Below are positions 63,165 through 64,000 of a DNA stretch of 64,000 nucleotides, one piece after another (within the stretch, counting starts at the first letter, position 1; each line of letters opens with the position of its first letter). Source of the DNA: an uncultured Lachnospiraceae bacterium (GTDB lineage Bacteria > Bacillota > Clostridia > Lachnospirales > Lachnospiraceae); assembly GCA_910586205.1 (NCBI GenBank), contig CAJUGD010000020.1, positions 1 through 64,000 on the forward strand. The letters are read 5' to 3'. The position numbers and the translations under genes were made by a program. The notes under the pieces are model-generated. The model had not been told where the DNA came from. It searched no databases and was given only the letters and a program-made list of their open reading frames with translations.

Positions 63165-64000
63165 ATGACATACACAGAAGAACAGAACCATTTTTTTGAA
63201 GAACTCTATACCGAGTTGGAGAAAGCCATGAAACCGGAGGGAGCCAGCCTGGAGAGGGTGGACGTACCCAAAAACAACACGGTCCAGAAAGGGATCTCCA
63301 TCCGGTTTGAAGGGCAGCCCATAAGCCCTGCCATTTATCCCAGCCGGTTCTTCAGGGATTTCCAGAACGGCGTTTCCGTAGAGGAAATTGTTTTTTACAT
63401 CAAGGACGGGCTGGAGTCCCAGCGGATTACGAAAAACCGCATCATGGAACTGAACCGGGACAACGCACAGCATGATTTAAGGACGGCGGTAGTCAGCTAT
63501 GAAGGAAACCGGGAATGGTTGAAGGACGTCCCTCATGAGCGGGTGGCGGACCTTGCCCTTTACGCAAAGTGGGACTTTGGCGGCGGGTATTCGGCAAAGG
63601 TAACGAATCCGCTGCTTGCCCACCTCCAGATGACAAAGGAAGAACTGCTAAGGACCGCCAAGGGCAACATGGCTATGCAGGCCCGCCTGCGGACCATGAA
63701 GGACGCTCTGATTGCCCGTGCGGTTCAGGAAGGGATGCCGGAGGAACTGACAGAGGAAATGAGGGACCAGCTCCCGGACATCCCGTTTTATGTCCTGAAC
63801 GTGAACGGAGGGATTGACGGAGCCGCCCTGGTTGCGGACCCTTCCGTTATGAGGAAGGCCGGGCGGAATCTGGGAGAAGGCTTTTATATCCTTCCTTCTT
63901 CTGTCCATGAGGTGTTGATTGTCCCAAAATCAACCGGAGCAAAGCCGGAGGAATTAAGGGACATGGTATACCGGATCAACCGGCAGGAGGTTCCCATTGA
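63165..64000 (+). CDS. DUF5688 family protein (3' end outside the window)
   Basis: ATG at 63165, three bases after the coupling-protein stop, with GAGG nearby. The frame is open to the window end (about 278 residues visible). VPKNNTVQKGISIRFEGQ, ISPAIYPSRFFRDFQNGVS, FYVLNVNGGIDGAALVADPS and GFYILPSSVHEVLIVPKS follow the order of the DUF5688 family, common in mobile elements of gut Clostridia. Biochemical role unknown. It is likely co-transcribed with the coupling protein. Confidence 0.8.
   Translation, partial: MTYTEEQNHFFEELYTELEKAMKPEGASLERVDVPKNNTVQKGISIRFEGQPISPAIYPSRFFRDFQNGVSVEEIVFYIKDGLESQRITKNRIMELNRDNAQHDLRTAVVSYEGNREWLKDVPHERVADLALYAKWDFGGGYSAKVTNPLLAHLQMTKEELLRTAKGNMAMQARLRTMKDALIARAVQEGMPEELTEEMRDQLPDIPFYVLNVNGGIDGAALVADPSVMRKAGRNLGEGFYILPSSVHEVLIVPKSTGAKPEELRDMVYRINRQEVPI

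Larger units (their letters stand above)
57583..64000. mobile_element. Left end of an integrative conjugative/mobilizable element
   Basis: Begins where the tetR-like gene loses its 5' half, next to a large serine recombinase, the usual arrangement for elements that integrate by serine recombinase. Cargo read so far: recombinase, DUF3991-like fragment, a long gene-poor region with a structured-RNA candidate and heptamer arrays, a small acidic protein, a VirD4/TraG coupling protein and a DUF5688 protein. The relaxase and secretion genes and the right end are outside the window. The exact attachment core was not determined. Confidence 0.75.

Overview
This window looks like the chromosome of a gut Lachnospiraceae/Enterocloster-type Clostridium (Firmicutes, Clostridia). 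The reasons are mid-range base composition, strong AGGAGG ribosome-binding sites with occasional TTG/GTG starts, a GlgC/GlgD pair, AddAB rather than RecBCD, an ECF-type vitamin transporter component, a FtsK/SpoIIIE translocase, and the conserved order priA-def-fmt-protease-rsmB-rlmN-stp-prkC-rsgA-rpe-thiN. I see no rRNA, tRNA or CRISPR array.

Layout. (1) 1-5.7 kb, minus strand: a surface-glycan cluster (truncated FkbM-like methyltransferase, UDP-GlcNAc 2-epimerase, a frameshifted cytidylyltransferase-methyltransferase fusion, a large CDP-glycerol-transferase-like/propeller protein). It is AT-rich up to about 4,380, and the composition changes inside a gene. (2) 5.7-7.8 kb: a lone TnpB-like protein that has lost its RuvC acidic residues, beside an AT-rich block with 21-bp inverted repeats. 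(3) 7.8-14 kb, plus strand: a redox-cysteine protein, a DUF2975/XRE/DUF4153 membrane-regulator operon, glgC-glgD behind a structured leader, and an HExxH protein. (4) 14-19.2 kb, minus strand: an FbpABC-type ABC transporter, then a Panacea (DUF4065) antitoxin-like gene broken by a frameshift and coupled to a small membrane protein. (5) 19.3-27.4 kb: yaaA, addA, addB. (6) 27.4-29 kb: a small hydrophobic-peptide gene with a structured leader, bracketed by palindromic repeats, then an FMN-binding-like protein and a short tandem repeat.

(7) 29-50 kb, minus strand: the housekeeping block. ftsK, fhs, murE and murF serve chromosome segregation, one-carbon metabolism and wall synthesis. priA, def, fmt, rsmB, rlmN and rsgA serve replication restart, translation initiation and ribosome maturation. 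prkC/stp form the PASTA kinase/phosphatase signalling pair, and rpe and thiN close the block. (8) 50-56.8 kb: a YfcC-type carrier with isoaspartyl dipeptidase, a secreted wall-binding cysteine-peptidase-like protein, a lipase-like DUF2974 protein and a short collagen-like surface protein.

(9) 57.1-64 kb: the left end of a conjugative or mobilizable element inserted into a tetR-family gene. It carries a large serine recombinase, a DUF3991-like fragment, a roughly 1.7-kb gene-poor region, a small acidic protein, a VirD4/TraG-type coupling protein and a DUF5688 protein that runs off the window. The gene-poor region is the most unusual part. Its first half (about 59.8-60.5 kb) is full of perfect stems and looks like a large structured RNA. 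Its second half (60,484-61,353) is a dense array of the heptamer CCTTATG, all in one orientation on the left and all in the opposite orientation on the right. I know of no named feature that this array matches.

All base and motif positions were read by eye. No searches, folding or alignments were run.
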